DNA of 43,093 bases from Alphaproteobacteria bacterium MarineAlpha3_Bin6 (GCA_002938035.1 PTLH01000005.1:1-43093); one strand, 5' to 3'; shown: positions 1 through 9,620, numbered from the stretch's first letter. Made by a program: numbers and translations. The notes: a model not told the origin generated them from the letters alone.

Positions 1-1059
1 AAATTCAACACCGTGTCCTGAAACATCAGGTAAAGTGATAAATCCGTTCTTTACGGTAAAGTCGTTGGTGAAGGGGTTCTTCGTAAAAAAGTTCATATGT
101 TCCACTGCAAACCCGCTAGAAAAAGCTCCAACTAAGCAGGTGCTCACCTCGTGGAGAAGGTGGCTTGTGAGTTTAAGATTATGTGTTTCGGCCATTTTAG
201 CAATTTTGATCCATTCGGTGACCCCTCCGCAACGCCCTATGTCTGGCTGCAAATAGGAGGCAGCTTGGCGATCACATAGATCTCGAAATCCCCAAGCGAA
301 ATAAACGTTTTCTCCCGCGGCTATTGGTATGTCAGTTGCTGCTGCAACTTCTTCCAATTCCCACGGACAGTCGGCCAATACCGGCTCTTCGAGCCAGGCA
401 ACATCAAAGTCGGAAAGCCATTCTGATGCCTTGACAGCATTTGCAACGTTAAAGTTTTGGTTGGCGTCAACATAGAGAGTGAATGCGTCTCCCATTTCTC
501 GGCGTAACAGTTTTAGTCGTGCCTTATCCCGCTTGCCTCCGATTTTAAGCTTATATGCTGAAATGCCCTTTTCCGCGTGGTTTTGCGCTTCCTCTATCAA
601 TTCATTATCTTCCATTGATAGCCAACCACCAGAGCCGTAGGCCGGTACTTTTTTACGGGACCCTCCCAACATTATACCTAGAGGTAGACCAGCAGTTTTA
701 GCTGCTGCATCCCATACAGCGGTGTCAACCGCTGAGAGTGCGTGGACCCCGACCCCGCCACGCATGCGTGCTTTGTTGGGTGACCACATCCTTTGCCAAA
801 GGGCAGTGGGTCGCTTTACATCCTGCCTCAAAGCAAGCGGTGTTAATTCATTTTCGATGTAGCTCACTACCGCCTTTGTTCCGCGACGGTCTAGCGACAT
901 GGTATAGCCATAACCGACTATACCGTCAGTAGTTTGTAATTCGACTACCACGTAATCTGAACCAATATAGGTGCCAAGTGCGCTTGTAATGGGTTTTTCG
1001 AAAGGCACCTCAAGTACTGATACAAATATCTGGGAAACGGCGCTGTCGGGCATAATCAT
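1..1059 (-). CDS. Mandelate racemase/muconate lactonizing enzyme family protein (enolase superfamily), 3' end truncated by the window edge
   Basis: My own translation of the minus strand from ATG at 1059 (or 1053) stays open to position 1: MIMPDSAVSQIFVSVLEVPFEKPITSALGTYIGSDYVVVELQTTDGIVGYGY...AYKLKIGGKRD...LYVDANQNF...WLEEPV...AAGENVYF...LQPDIGRCGGV...LTSHLLHEVS. KxK, DANQN, EEP, GEN, D and H motifs of the MR subgroup are present. Missing from the ORF track because no stop lies in the window. Confidence 0.9.
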   Translation of the reverse strand, partial: MIMPDSAVSQIFVSVLEVPFEKPITSALGTYIGSDYVVVELQTTDGIVGYGYTMSLDRRGTKAVVSYIENELTPLALRQDVKRPTALWQRMWSPNKARMRGGVGVHALSAVDTAVWDAAAKTAGLPLGIMLGGSRKKVPAYGSGGWLSMEDNELIEEAQNHAEKGISAYKLKIGGKRDKARLKLLRREMGDAFTLYVDANQNFNVANAVKASEWLSDFDVAWLEEPVLADCPWELEEVAAATDIPIAAGENVYFAWGFRDLCDRQAASYLQPDIGRCGGVTEWIKIAKMAETHNLKLTSHLLHEVSTCLVGAFSSGFAVEHMNFFTKNPFTNDFTVKNGFITLPDVSGHGVEF

Positions 1060-1169
1060 TTCCCTATTTTAGCCTATTTAGCGAAATCTGTTTAGATCTA
1101 TTTAAATAGTGTAATTGAATTAGCATCAAACTGTTTTACCCCTGTCACGATTGGGGATACACCCGGACA

Positions 1170-2474
1170 ATGGCGTCTTTAAATGGATTCGGCCGTAATT
1201 TTGGTGGTATAGGCCGGGCCCTCTCGGAGCGAAATTACCGTATTTACTGGTATGGCCACCTTTTTTCATCCAACGGTGTTTGGATTTACTTGATATCGTC
1301 GCAATGGCTTATGTTTCATCTTATCCAATCACCCGCTTGGCTTGGGGCAGTTGGATTTGCGTACATGTCTCCAGTATTGTTTTTAGGGCCTTTGGCGGGA
1401 GCCATTTCCGACCGTTACGGACACCGTCGAACCGGCATGATTGCGTTGAGCTTAGGTATTGTCACGTCGTTCATGACGGCCATCGCGATAGTGACTGGCA
1501 TACTGACACCGGTCTTATTAATTGTTTTCACACTGGTGCAGGGGGTTTTCTTTTCTTTTGATTTTCCAGCCCGCCAGGCATTAATACTTCAATTGATTGA
1601 AAGGAAAAATCTTTCAGCGGCAATTGGGATGAATACAACGACGTTTCATACAGCTGGGTTTACTGGCCCGATAATCGGTAGTGTTATTTTGTCATTTGGT
1701 AATCTAACCTTTGGAGAACCGCTGGGGGCGGCTCTGTCCTACGCGACAAGCGCGATGACATTCTGTTGCATGGTCTTAGGTGTGGCCCGGGTGCAGATTA
1801 TCAATCCACTGCCGGTTATTAAATCGATCAAACCTCTTGTCCCCGCTGTTTTATCAGATCTGAGGGCAGGGATTCACTACATCATGGAGTGTAGTGACTT
1901 GAAAATGATTATGCTGTTATCAATTTTTGTTGCGTTTTGTTTGCGCTCTTATCAGAACCTTATGGCGGGATTTGCTGAACAAGTTTTCCAGTTGGACGAG
2001 CACGGGTTGGGTAATTTGATGGCTGCTTCGGGCATTGGTGCACTGAGTGCTGCCCTAATTTTGGCGGTACGGGGTAAGGTAGAGGGTCTTACGAGGATTT
2101 TTGTCTATGGTGCGATGTTAACTGCACTTGCGCTTCTGGTATTTGTATCCAATACGCAAATACTCTTGGCGCTTGTAACCATGGCGCTTGTTGGTGGTTT
2201 TATAGTTGCTACTGGTCTTGGTGGACAAACTCTTATCCAAAACATAGTAGAAGACGAATTCCGAGCCCGCGTAGTTAGCGTTCACCTTGCTATTATCGTG
2301 GGTGGTTCCGCCTTTGGAACGCTTGGGATCGGCTGGCTTGCAGAATTTGTCGGTTTTCAGACGGCTTTAGGTGTGATGGCTATCTTAGCATTGGTTGTGT
2401 TCACTTTTCAGGGTCGGAAACTCTTGTCTAGGTCCATAGACATAGAAGCGGTACATCCGGCAAAAAAAGACTAA
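1170..2474 (+). CDS. MFS transporter
   Basis: 434 aa, many hydrophobic segments, MFS-type loop GAISDRYGHRRTGM. Confidence 0.88.
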   Translation: MASLNGFGRNFGGIGRALSERNYRIYWYGHLFSSNGVWIYLISSQWLMFHLIQSPAWLGAVGFAYMSPVLFLGPLAGAISDRYGHRRTGMIALSLGIVTSFMTAIAIVTGILTPVLLIVFTLVQGVFFSFDFPARQALILQLIERKNLSAAIGMNTTTFHTAGFTGPIIGSVILSFGNLTFGEPLGAALSYATSAMTFCCMVLGVARVQIINPLPVIKSIKPLVPAVLSDLRAGIHYIMECSDLKMIMLLSIFVAFCLRSYQNLMAGFAEQVFQLDEHGLGNLMAASGIGALSAALILAVRGKVEGLTRIFVYGAMLTALALLVFVSNTQILLALVTMALVGGFIVATGLGGQTLIQNIVEDEFRARVVSVHLAIIVGGSAFGTLGIGWLAEFVGFQTALGVMAILALVVFTFQGRKLLSRSIDIEAVHPAKKD

Positions 2475-2477
2475 CCA

Positions 2478-3863
2478 CTAGGTTCGTTTCCATGTGGTGC
2501 CGTTTGGTCCATCCTCGAGAAGTATTCCCTGAACAGCTAATTCCGTCCTGATGTTGTCTGCGGCAACAAAATCTTTTTGATCACGTGCTTCATCACGTTG
2601 GTTAATAAGATCATTTATTTGCCTATCAGTGAGATGAAAGTTTGCACACTCTGGCTGCCATTTGAACCAATCATCCGGATTAAGTTGAAGAAGTCCCATT
2701 AGGTTACCTGCATTTAAAAGATCGGCCTTATCATCGATTGACCCCGATTTATTTAGTCTACCCGCCATCTCATGGATCACAGAGATTCCTAGAGGGGTAT
2801 TTAGGTCGTCTAAAAGTGCATCGGTAAAGTTAGCAGCCGGGGTAAAGTTTTCACATTCGAAGTCTACCGATCGTAGCGCCCCATACCAGCGGTCTAAAGA
2901 TTCCTTTGCCTGAGCCAATCCCGTTGTCGTCCAATTTAATGGTTGGCGATAATGGGTCATAAGCATACAGAGCCGGATTGTCTCTCCGTGATGCTGTTCT
3001 AAAAGTTCTCGGACGGTGATGAAGTTACCCAGGCTCTTGGACATCTTTTCACCTTCAACCATGAGATAACCATTATGCATCCAGATTTGCGCGAAGGTTC
3101 CTGAACCATTAGCGCAGAGGCTTTGGGCAATTTCATTCTCATGGTGGGGAAAAACTAGATCTATTCCTCCACCGTGAATATCAAAGGTTTGGCCAAGATA
3201 CTTCTCCGACATGGCTGAGCATTCGATGTGCCAACCTGGACGACCCCGGCCATTGTTGGGTCCCCAGGGACTATTCCAACCAGGTTGATCTTCCCCCGAG
3301 GGTTTCCAAAGCACAAAATCCGCCGGGTCTTTTTTGTAGGCGGCTACTTCTACCCGCGCCCCAGCTATTAACTCTTCTCGGTTGAGTTGTGAAAGTTTGC
3401 CATAATCGGGCATGGATTTAACATCAAATAACACGTGGCCTTTATTTTCGTAGGCATGGCCTTTGGTAAGGAGGATTTTTATTAATGTCTGCATTTCTGA
3501 AATATGGTCAGTGGCGAGAGGTTCCTCATCAGGATCCAGGTTGCCGAGCGCCCTCATGTCCTTGTGGAATGATTTTATAGTGCGGGATGTGATCGCATTT
3601 ATTTCTTCACCGGACTGTTGGTGGGCTGCTATAATCTTGTCATCTACATCGGTGATATTTCGTACATAGTGCACGCGCTCCTTTCCAAATAGGTGGCATA
3701 AAATTCGCGATAGTAAGTCAAATACAATTACTGGTCGGGCATTCCCGATGTGGGCGTAGTCATAAACGGTAGGGCCGCAAACATACATGCGTATTTTAAT
3801 TTTATCTAATGGTTGAAAACTAGATTTTTTGCGCGTCAGCGTATTGTAAAGCTTGAGCGACAA
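2478..3863 (-). CDS. cysS: Cysteinyl-tRNA synthetase
   Basis: CGPTVYDYAHIGNARP (HIGH-type motif), GWHIECSAM, EKMSKSLGN (KMSKS). Apparent TTG start with AGAGG upstream. Confidence 0.97.
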   Translation of the reverse strand: MSLKLYNTLTRKKSSFQPLDKIKIRMYVCGPTVYDYAHIGNARPVIVFDLLSRILCHLFGKERVHYVRNITDVDDKIIAAHQQSGEEINAITSRTIKSFHKDMRALGNLDPDEEPLATDHISEMQTLIKILLTKGHAYENKGHVLFDVKSMPDYGKLSQLNREELIAGARVEVAAYKKDPADFVLWKPSGEDQPGWNSPWGPNNGRGRPGWHIECSAMSEKYLGQTFDIHGGGIDLVFPHHENEIAQSLCANGSGTFAQIWMHNGYLMVEGEKMSKSLGNFITVRELLEQHHGETIRLCMLMTHYRQPLNWTTTGLAQAKESLDRWYGALRSVDFECENFTPAANFTDALLDDLNTPLGISVIHEMAGRLNKSGSIDDKADLLNAGNLMGLLQLNPDDWFKWQPECANFHLTDRQINDLINQRDEARDQKDFVAADNIRTELAVQGILLEDGPNGTTWKRT

Positions 3864-4017
3864 TTTTTAATTACCTCTTTATTCCGGCTACCAAGCGTTG
3901 ATCAAACGCGCCTGTTACGGTAGCAAGGAGTGTCGGGGCAATATTTAAATTTGTTGGCATAAATGAAGGTGGACAATTCTAAGATGGTGTATGATAAAAG
4001 CGTTCATCGTCATCCCA

Positions 4018-5688
4018 TTACAGCAAATTTGTGAAGCCATTTGTAATCGGGTAACGTCGATCACGTCCAAAAGAGCGGGAAGAAATCTTTACGCCCGGCG
4101 GTGCTTGGCGGCGCTTGTATTCTGCCCGGTCGAGCATATGCCATACTCGCCGGACGACATTTGGATCATGTCCTCTTGCGACGATGTCCGAGATTGCCTG
4201 CTCTCCTTCGATAAGATTTTTTAATATATCATCAAGAATTTCATAGGGCGGCAATGTATCTTCATCAAATTGATCCGGTTTTAATTCTGCAGATGGTTTT
4301 TTGGAGATGATCCGTTCCGGAATCACACATCCCTCGCCTCCGAAAACGTTGGAGGGTCTGATCTCGTTTCTCCAGCGAGAAATTGCGAACACTGTAGTTT
4401 TGTATATATCTTTTAAAACTGAGTAACCGCCGCACATGTCCCCGTATAAAGTTGCATAACCCACAGACATTTCTGATTTATTTCCTGTGGTAAGCGGTAA
4501 ATAACCTAGCTTATTCGAAAGTGCCATAACTATCATACCGCGAGCACGCGCTTGAATATTTTCTTCAGTGGCGTCAGCCTCGTAGTTTTGAAATACAGAT
4601 GTTAGCATCTTATCAAAGGCGGTCATTGCCTCATGAATTGGAATAATGTCATAAGCCACACCCAATATTCCGGCTATTTCGGCAGCGTCTTCTAAACTTT
4701 CTTGAGATGTGAATGGAGAAGGCATCATTACGCAATGCACATTCTCCGATCCAATTGCATCAACCGCAACGGCAGCTGATAAAGCTGAATCTATACCTCC
4801 GGACAAACCCATAATCACTCCTGGAAAGCTATTCTTATTTACGTAATCCCTGAGCCCTAAGACTATAGCGTGGTATATAGCGTGTAGTTGCCCAACAGTA
4901 TCATGCGTGTTGATTTCCAGGGTGCCTTCGTTGCAGGTCCAGCCCTCAGCTTTTAACGCCCATTTGCTCTGGACTAATTGTGGTTCCCACGCTTTGGCCT
5001 GTGCCTTTAAGGCGTGTTTTCGATTTAGAATAAAAGAACCCCCATCAAATACCAACTCATCCTGACCGCCGACCAAATTAACATACGCCAATGGTAATCC
5101 GGTTTCACTGACCCTTCCTACCGCAAAATTCATTCGTTGATCAGGCTTATCAATCTCGTAGGGAGAGCCATTGATCACTATAAGTATTTCAGCTCCCGAT
5201 TCTTGAAGACCTTCTGCTACGTCCTGTTTCCACATGTCTTCACATATCATCACGCCAAGTCGCACGCCTTTAAACGCAATAGGACCGGGAATAGGTCCCC
5301 GCGAGAACACCCTATCCTCATCGAATACACCATAAGTAGGTAGCACATGTTTATAACGTTTGGTTACCACGGCACCATCTGCCAGTAAAAGTGCAGCGTT
5401 GAAAAGTTCGCCATTTTCGCGCCACGGTGCACCTATCAGTAATGCCGGACCACCGTCATTCGTCTCCAGGGCGAGTTTGTTTACCTCCGTTTCAATCATT
5501 TCTAAAAATGCTGGTTTGAGTACAAGATCTTCCGGTGGATATCCCGAAACAGCTAACTCGCCAGTCACCACAATATCTGACGTGCCATCAACACTTTTCC
5601 GTGCGGAACGGATAATATCAAGATTACCCAAAATATCCCCAACAGTCGGGTTAATTTGGGCCAGCGCAATTCCGAGCTCTTCTGTCAT
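4018..5688 (-). CDS. nadE: Glutamine-dependent NAD+ synthetase
   Basis: N-terminal nitrilase-like amidase (ALAQINPTVGD, MICEDMW) and C-terminal synthetase with GLSGGIDSALSAAVAVDAIG and TTGNKSEMSVGYATLYGDMCGG. Confidence 0.96.
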   Translation of the reverse strand: MTEELGIALAQINPTVGDILGNLDIIRSARKSVDGTSDIVVTGELAVSGYPPEDLVLKPAFLEMIETEVNKLALETNDGGPALLIGAPWRENGELFNAALLLADGAVVTKRYKHVLPTYGVFDEDRVFSRGPIPGPIAFKGVRLGVMICEDMWKQDVAEGLQESGAEILIVINGSPYEIDKPDQRMNFAVGRVSETGLPLAYVNLVGGQDELVFDGGSFILNRKHALKAQAKAWEPQLVQSKWALKAEGWTCNEGTLEINTHDTVGQLHAIYHAIVLGLRDYVNKNSFPGVIMGLSGGIDSALSAAVAVDAIGSENVHCVMMPSPFTSQESLEDAAEIAGILGVAYDIIPIHEAMTAFDKMLTSVFQNYEADATEENIQARARGMIVMALSNKLGYLPLTTGNKSEMSVGYATLYGDMCGGYSVLKDIYKTTVFAISRWRNEIRPSNVFGGEGCVIPERIISKKPSAELKPDQFDEDTLPPYEILDDILKNLIEGEQAISDIVARGHDPNVVRRVWHMLDRAEYKRRQAPPGVKISSRSFGRDRRYPITNGFTNLL

Positions 5689-5935
5689 CTACTTGGTCCG
5701 CAATTTTCGTCTGCTTTCAAGGCCCGAGATTTGCAGTTGGTTAAATTAATGCCTCAACTCCGTGCTTTGCTAGCATTAGAGAAGGCCTATGGAACTGTCA
5801 ACTTCCGAGGTAATCACTAGTTGAGACATAAATTTATTAAGTCCAGTCAGCCGACTTAGAGCTCAATTTCTGATAAAAAAGTGTTATGTGTTATCGAAGC
5901 CATTTTTGCCTCAATTTGGAAATTTTATACTTGCA

Positions 5936-6619
5936 TTACTGAATAATTAGCGAGGTTCGTAGTGGATCAGCTTGAACATTTTGGTGAGCGTGTTCGAGTA
6001 AGATTGAGCTTGGGGTCACCTCTTTTCCGTAGTATTCAAGGTTAAGGTCATTACGTCGTATGATGCCTGCCCCTTCCAATGACATCCCGGCAAATAAACC
6101 TTTGACGTCAGAGAAAGCTATAATATCTGCTGCCAAATTTGTGGTTATTGCACCCTCTAATCCAGTCCCAACTGGACCAACCGCAAAACTTACATCGGCA
6201 CCAAATTTTCCTTGATTTTGGAGAATAGATTCAATTGCTCCTCTATTTCGGATTATAAGCACCACACCTGCTTTTTGAGCGCCAAACTGAAGACCCCAAC
6301 TAGCGCTGGCAAGCGTATAAAAGGCCGGATAACCCCAATTCCCCTGCCTATCGCGAGCAATGATTACTCCGTTGCCGCCTTCGGCACCCACAAAAAAACC
6401 AGCCTTATATAACGCTGGAAATATTGCGCAGCCGGCAGCATCACTAAGCATATCTTTAAAATTTTTAAACTTTTCCCCATTTTTTATGCTTTTGATTGTT
6501 TGAAGTGATCTAAGAACCAAGCTTTCTGATGTTTGCGGTTTGAACTCATATGTTGAGGTGCAGCCCGCCAAAGACGTAACTATCACTATTGCAACGAGGA
6601 GGAATGGCCGGATATTCAT
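5936..6619 (-). CDS. SYLF-domain (Ysc84-like) lipid-binding lipoprotein
   Basis: Lipobox-like VTSLAGC near the N-terminus; AAGCAIFPALYKAGFFVGAEGGNGVIIAR and SASWGLQFGAQKAGVVLI typical of SYLF proteins. ATG at 6619 preferred over the upstream GTG at 6634. Confidence 0.85.
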   Translation of the reverse strand: MNIRPFLLVAIVIVTSLAGCTSTYEFKPQTSESLVLRSLQTIKSIKNGEKFKNFKDMLSDAAGCAIFPALYKAGFFVGAEGGNGVIIARDRQGNWGYPAFYTLASASWGLQFGAQKAGVVLIIRNRGAIESILQNQGKFGADVSFAVGPVGTGLEGAITTNLAADIIAFSDVKGLFAGMSLEGAGIIRRNDLNLEYYGKEVTPSSILLEHAHQNVQADPLRTSLIIQ

Positions 6620-6682
6620 AACAATTAACCCCACTAGACCTACAGTTTAGACAGAAAAATAGTAAGTAAAGGGTTAAATTTT

Positions 6683-7483
6683 TTATTCACCTTGTTGCAG
6701 CAATTTTCCCTGAACCCTCGCCACATGAAACATACGTAGAAAGATCCCAATACCTATAAAGAGATAGACTAGATTAAACCCTACGGCACCAAAAAATAAA
6801 TTCCAGTTGAAAATCTTGTTAAAAAGAACAGCCCTCATGCCTTCAAAAATGTAGGTTGAAGGTAGAATCCAGGCAAACGGCTCTAGCCAATCGGGCAAAA
6901 CTTTAACTGGATAATAAATCCCTGTAATAGGTGCAATCAGAAATATGGCAAGCCAGCAAAGGCTCTCCGCGCCGAGTCCAAACCTTAGTATTAACCCTGA
7001 AACAACAAGTCCTACCGCCCATCCCATGACCATGAGATTAAAGAAAAAGGCGGCCAAGGCGATACCGAGGTCAAACACCCAAACATCGAAAAATGGCAGA
7101 GCCAAGAAGGCGGCAGGTGTTACACTTATTATAGTTCGGACAAAACTAATGATCATAAGGGCGGCAATCATTTCCGTAGGACGGAGTGGGCTTATAAACA
7201 ATTGTCCAAGATTACGCGCCCATATTTCCTCTACGAATGTCAGTGATAGACCGAGATTTGAGCGAAATAGAACATCCCATAATAACACAGCACTTATGAG
7301 TGCCCCTGCCGCCTGGGCTAACCAAGAGCTATGTTGTAAGAAAAACGTAGTTATAAATCCCCACAGCAAAAGCTGGAAGGTTGGCCAATAGGCCAGTTCC
7401 AGAACCCGAGGCCAGGAAGAGCGTAAGAGATAAGTGTGGCGAAGTACCATAGCCCAAATACGTTTCCAAAGGAGCCCCCTCAT
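6683..7483 (-). CDS. ABC-2 type transporter permease
   Basis: Six-TM-like hydrophobic protein overlapping the ATPase gene by ATGA; ...LIAPITGIYYPVKVLPDWLEPFAWILPSTYIFEGMRAVLF is typical of ABC-2 permeases. Confidence 0.88.
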   Translation of the reverse strand: MRGLLWKRIWAMVLRHTYLLRSSWPRVLELAYWPTFQLLLWGFITTFFLQHSSWLAQAAGALISAVLLWDVLFRSNLGLSLTFVEEIWARNLGQLFISPLRPTEMIAALMIISFVRTIISVTPAAFLALPFFDVWVFDLGIALAAFFFNLMVMGWAVGLVVSGLILRFGLGAESLCWLAIFLIAPITGIYYPVKVLPDWLEPFAWILPSTYIFEGMRAVLFNKIFNWNLFFGAVGFNLVYLFIGIGIFLRMFHVARVQGKLLQQGE

Positions 7484-8244
7484 GGAACAAAGTCTCGGGA
7501 ATGAGTTCTGTCACGGGCGATATCTAGAAAAACCTCTTCCAGATTTTTCCTGTCATAGTTTGCAATAAGCCTTTGAGGTGACCCTTCGTCGATAATTGTT
7601 CCATCTTTCATCATTAGAACCTTATGACAAAGGCGTTCAACCTCTCCCATATTGTGTGAGGCGAGTAATAGTGTAGCTCCAGTCCGCTGTTGATAGCTTT
7701 CTAGGTGTCCGCGAGCCCAATCCGCCGATTCCGGGTCCAGCGACGCTGTAGGTTCGTCAAGAATTAAAAGTTCAGGTTCATTGATTAGGGCTTTGGCGAG
7801 GGAAACGCGTGTCTTCTGACCTGACGATAAATTACCCAATTGTATTTTTAAAGTATCTAGTATTTGGAGATCCTTAGCCACGCTCGTAACGCGATCTTTC
7901 ACGTTATCAAGTCCGTATAAATTTGCGTAAACGGTCAAGTTTTCACCTACAGTGAGGCGAGCCGGCATGCCTACGTAGGGTGATGAAAAGTTCATGCGAG
8001 GTAGGACTAAATGGCGTTTGGTGAGCATATCTGCACCCAATATATTAATCTCACCTTCTGATGGTAGTAGTAGCCCCAACAACATAGATAATGTCGTAGT
8101 TTTACCCGCACCATTACCACCTACCAGAGCGGTTATTGACCCACGTTGTACGGTGAAAGAAATGCAGTTTACTGCCAAAATACCATTATATTTTTTTGTC
8201 AAGCTTCGGACTTCAATTACAACGGGTGAGCCGTTAATCGGCAT
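7480..8244 (-). CDS. ABC transporter ATP-binding protein
   Basis: Walker A GGNGAGKTTTLS, signature LSSGQKTRVSLAKAL, Walker B LLILDEPTASLDP. The ORF runs to 8337, but ATG at 8244 (MPINGSPVVIEVRSLTKKY) removes the overlap with the upstream gene. Confidence 0.93.
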   Translation of the reverse strand: MPINGSPVVIEVRSLTKKYNGILAVNCISFTVQRGSITALVGGNGAGKTTTLSMLLGLLLPSEGEINILGADMLTKRHLVLPRMNFSSPYVGMPARLTVGENLTVYANLYGLDNVKDRVTSVAKDLQILDTLKIQLGNLSSGQKTRVSLAKALINEPELLILDEPTASLDPESADWARGHLESYQQRTGATLLLASHNMGEVERLCHKVLMMKDGTIIDEGSPQRLIANYDRKNLEEVFLDIARDRTHSRDFVP

Positions 8245-8272
8245 TGCGTCAATTATTTGATTGATCCCATTA

Positions 8273-9532
8273 TTAAGAGCCTGACGTTGTTGTTTTGAGG
8301 GCACGGTGCATAGATGCTTCGGCAATGATTTTTTCAATATATAACCCCTGAAACATACCTATTCCAAAATTATGACCAAAATCAATCGCCTCTTTATTAT
8401 TACATTGGCAAAGGATCACCCTTGGTGTGCCCATGGTGTTGAACAAGCCAGACAAATTATTTTTGTATGCCGATTCAAGACCCTCACTTGACCAAGTAAT
8501 CTTCACCAAGTCGGTCCCGAGGCGTTCCGTGTTGATAAGGTTCAAGGTTTCGTGTGTTAGACCGTCGATACAGATACGGTAATCCCTATATTTGGCATAT
8601 TCACGCGCAGTGGCGAACTCACTCAGATTAGAGAGGATATCAATTAGTTGAAGGTTAACTATTACGGTGTTTCTCTCGGACGCCAATAATTTATCGTCAA
8701 AGAGTGCAAATTCTTGAGATAAAAGGGTTGATACGTTCAAGTTTAGGCAAATATCACCCTTGCCAAATAAATGGTTAGATTTTCTGAGAGTTGCTAACAT
8801 GCGTTTGTCAATTATCTCGGTAAGATGGTAATACAGCCACTTGCGGTTTTTTAGATTGATACCTGGGATAAGGGTTTCGCCAAGTGTCTCAATTGATATA
8901 AAAAGTTCATTGATTAGTATCTGCGGAACGGCGTGACCTACCAGGCCACAAATAGTTTCGCTTCTAATCATATTTGTGAGGTCGGTATTTTTCAGCGCTT
9001 GTGCCAACGCACCCAAAGATTGGGGCGTGAGTTGTTTGTCCTGTTCACATTTTAGCTGATGTGACGGAGGGTTAATTTTTTGCCGTTTTTCTTGATTTTG
9101 TATAGCTGGACGGGTGTTGTTTCTTATAAAATACACCATATTCTTGAAATCACGTTCAACGTTAAAATACCTTTGAAATGGTTGTTTCAAATTTTCAATT
9201 TTAGATTCAAGGAATGGATCTTCCGAAAAAAGGTAGCGAAGTTTAAATATTGATGTTTCTACGTCGTCGTGGCATTCGCCTCTATAGGCAAAGAAAATAT
9301 CCAAATTCTTAAGAATGAAGAGTTGACCTTTTTTCGATTTGATTAGTTGGGAAAAGGTATCTGCTGCTAAACGTATATGGTGATCGCGGCGATTGTGTCG
9401 CTGAAGCATTGATAATTGAATATATACGGCTCGCTGACCGGTTTTATGTTTTTCGAGATGTAACAAATAATCCAGTAGAAGTTCTTCTTGGGTTTCAATT
9501 AACGGTTTCATGTTTTGCCTTGGAGCCGGCAT
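8273..9532 (-). CDS. Degenerate EAL-domain-like protein, probable non-catalytic relative of c-di-GMP phosphodiesterases
   Basis: C-terminal half has EAL-fold-like spacing (LNLNVSTLLSQEF; CIDGLTHETLNLINTERLGTDLVKITW; GMFQGLYIE) but lacks the EAL and DDFGTG catalytic motifs. Confidence 0.55.
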   Translation of the reverse strand: MPAPRQNMKPLIETQEELLLDYLLHLEKHKTGQRAVYIQLSMLQRHNRRDHHIRLAADTFSQLIKSKKGQLFILKNLDIFFAYRGECHDDVETSIFKLRYLFSEDPFLESKIENLKQPFQRYFNVERDFKNMVYFIRNNTRPAIQNQEKRQKINPPSHQLKCEQDKQLTPQSLGALAQALKNTDLTNMIRSETICGLVGHAVPQILINELFISIETLGETLIPGINLKNRKWLYYHLTEIIDKRMLATLRKSNHLFGKGDICLNLNVSTLLSQEFALFDDKLLASERNTVIVNLQLIDILSNLSEFATAREYAKYRDYRICIDGLTHETLNLINTERLGTDLVKITWSSEGLESAYKNNLSGLFNTMGTPRVILCQCNNKEAIDFGHNFGIGMFQGLYIEKIIAEASMHRALKTTTSGS

Positions 9533-9570
9533 ATCTAATTTAACGGCAATTTTGCGATAAATGATTGTAG

Positions 9571-9620
9571 ACCGGCAATTTGAAATGGTTCATTATCATT
9601 TCAATAAATTTTTTGCCGGT
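9571..9620. repeat. Bipartite inverted repeat (8 bp + 8 bp arms)
   Basis: ACCGGCAA (9571-9578) pairs with TTGCCGGT (9613-9620); inside, TTGAAATG (9580-9587) pairs with CATTTCAA (9597-9604). Confidence 0.8.

Noticed and set aside
35-932. Small plus-strand ORFs at 35-256 and 738-932
   Set aside because: They lie antisense to the truncated mandelate racemase-family gene, which explains the region.
5360-5749. 129-aa plus-strand ORF antisense to the nadE N-terminus
   Set aside because: Fully accounted for by nadE on the opposite strand; Ser-rich shadow translation.
6945-7391. 148-aa plus-strand ORF antisense to the ABC permease
   Set aside because: Shadow of a hydrophobic-protein gene giving a Lys/Arg/Ser/Asn-rich translation; no motif.
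7329-7514. 61-aa minus-strand ORF spanning the ABC ATPase/permease junction
   Set aside because: Out-of-frame overlap with both well-supported ABC genes.
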